Assembly: GCA_001600355.1 (NCBI GenBank)
Contig: BCJU01000001.1
Location: 6,882,013-6,946,012 of the forward strand
Source of the DNA: Meira nashicola
Taxonomy: Eukaryota; Basidiomycota; Exobasidiomycetes; Exobasidiales; Brachybasidiaceae
Length of the DNA stretch: 64,000 nucleotides
Direction: 5' to 3'
A model generated the notes under the pieces. It worked only from the letters and a program-made list of their open reading frames with translations. It did not search any database and was not told the origin of the DNA. This document shows, piece by piece, positions 63,484-64,000 of this stretch (the stretch's first letter is position 1; every line of letters begins with the position of its first letter). The position numbers and the translations under genes were made by a program.

Positions 63484-64000
63484 TTACATGGTGTTGACGG
63501 CTGTTTCGTATGTGCTTAATTCGCCTTGAGTCAGGCCGAGTTCTTGCCATCTTTTCTGGACATCACCGTCTGCTTCAATTGCTCCTTCATTCCATTCTTG
63601 CAACAAAGCTTGCAATAATGCTTTGACGAGTTTCTTTTGATCGCTTTGTATAGCTTGCAAAGCATCTTTTCCGTTCTCTTTTGCCTCTTGACATTTTTCC
63701 ACAAATGTCAAACATGCTCTACTAGCCTTTTCAGCATAATCCAAATCATCACGCAATTCAATATCCCCATCTGGTCCTGCTGATGTGGCTGTATCTATAC
63801 CTTCCAATGAAGCAGGCGGCAAGGTAGACTGAATTTGAGCGGGTAAAAGGGAAACGATTAAAGTATTGAGCAATCTTGATTCAACCAATTGTGCAACGAC
63901 GGATGGGTGTTTGATACCATCTGCATGTGTTGCAGGAGGTTGTTCAAGCGGAGCGGAGGGCAAATCTCCTCGAGGTCCTGAGTTGGGAACGGGAGCAACA
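63484..64000 (-). CDS. Partial uncharacterised protein (C-terminal part)
   Basis: Open to the right edge of the window, so the start lies beyond 64000; 171 codons are visible. There is a helical-looking acidic region (RDDLDYAEKASRACLTFVEK) and a Gln/Leu segment (LVKALLQALLQEWNEGAIEAD). The visible N-terminal part is Pro/Gly-rich. No family recognised. Convergent with the carnitine acetyltransferase gene (54 bp). Confidence 0.7.
   Translation of the reverse strand, partial: VAPVPNSGPRGDLPSAPLEQPPATHADGIKHPSVVAQLVESRLLNTLIVSLLPAQIQSTLPPASLEGIDTATSAGPDGDIELRDDLDYAEKASRACLTFVEKCQEAKENGKDALQAIQSDQKKLVKALLQALLQEWNEGAIEADGDVQKRWQELGLTQGELSTYETAVNTM

Overview
This is a eukaryotic chromosome segment from a fungus. 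Genes have few introns. Those seen are mostly short (58-113 bp; the two ribosomal protein genes have 497 and 297 bp), with GTGAGT- or GTAAG-type donors and CTGAC/CTAAC-like branch sites. The gene set (FKS1 glucan synthase, an HDEL-ended BiP, an ARS2 homologue, an HSPA12-like Hsp70, a secreted heme-thiolate peroxygenase, polyubiquitin) suggests a basidiomycete. My guess is an Ustilaginomycotina-like yeast or smut relative, but nothing here fixes the lineage. Spacers are AT-rich and often 1-2 kb long. I saw no tRNA, rRNA, transposon or CRISPR array.

Layout. 0-25.9 kb is mainly housekeeping: a disordered SUMO-interaction-like protein, ARS2, sphingosine-phosphate lyase DPL1, a poly-Q protein that may belong to chromatin, RPL7 (uL30) with a snoRNA inside its intron, peptidyl-tRNA hydrolase PTH2, four-unit polyubiquitin, palmitoyltransferase PFA4 and the 1,3-beta-glucan synthase FKS1. 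26.7-48.2 kb is accessory in character, with long AT-rich spacers and TATA-driven genes. It holds a tiny secreted cystine-knot-like peptide precursor, a secreted unspecific-peroxygenase-type enzyme, a tyrosine phosphatase, an MFS exporter, a secreted GH26-like hydrolase, a cytochrome P450, a bacterial-type ManC guanylyltransferase, an orphan low-complexity protein, a catalase and a small secreted proline-rich protein. 48.4-64 kb returns to housekeeping: BiP/KAR2, RPL2 (uL2), an SS18/Snf11-like protein, an HSPA12-like ATPase, carnitine acetyltransferase with both mitochondrial and peroxisomal signals, and a partial gene at the right edge.

Themes. Cell wall and secretion recur: FKS1, PFA4 (whose family palmitoylates chitin synthase), ManC (GDP-mannose), a GH26 mannanase-like enzyme and BiP. 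Redox enzymes sit in the accessory block (peroxygenase, P450, catalase). The two best leads are (i) a C/D snoRNA in the RPL7 intron, with a 14-nt match to a universally conserved LSU rRNA segment next to its D box and a 7-bp terminal stem, and (ii) a Kex2-type precursor ending in a 26-residue peptide whose six cysteines follow a C-x3-C-x4-C-x3-C-x1-C-x4-C pattern, very close to plant cyclotides and squash knottins, with a three-copy 27-bp tandem repeat in its promoter.
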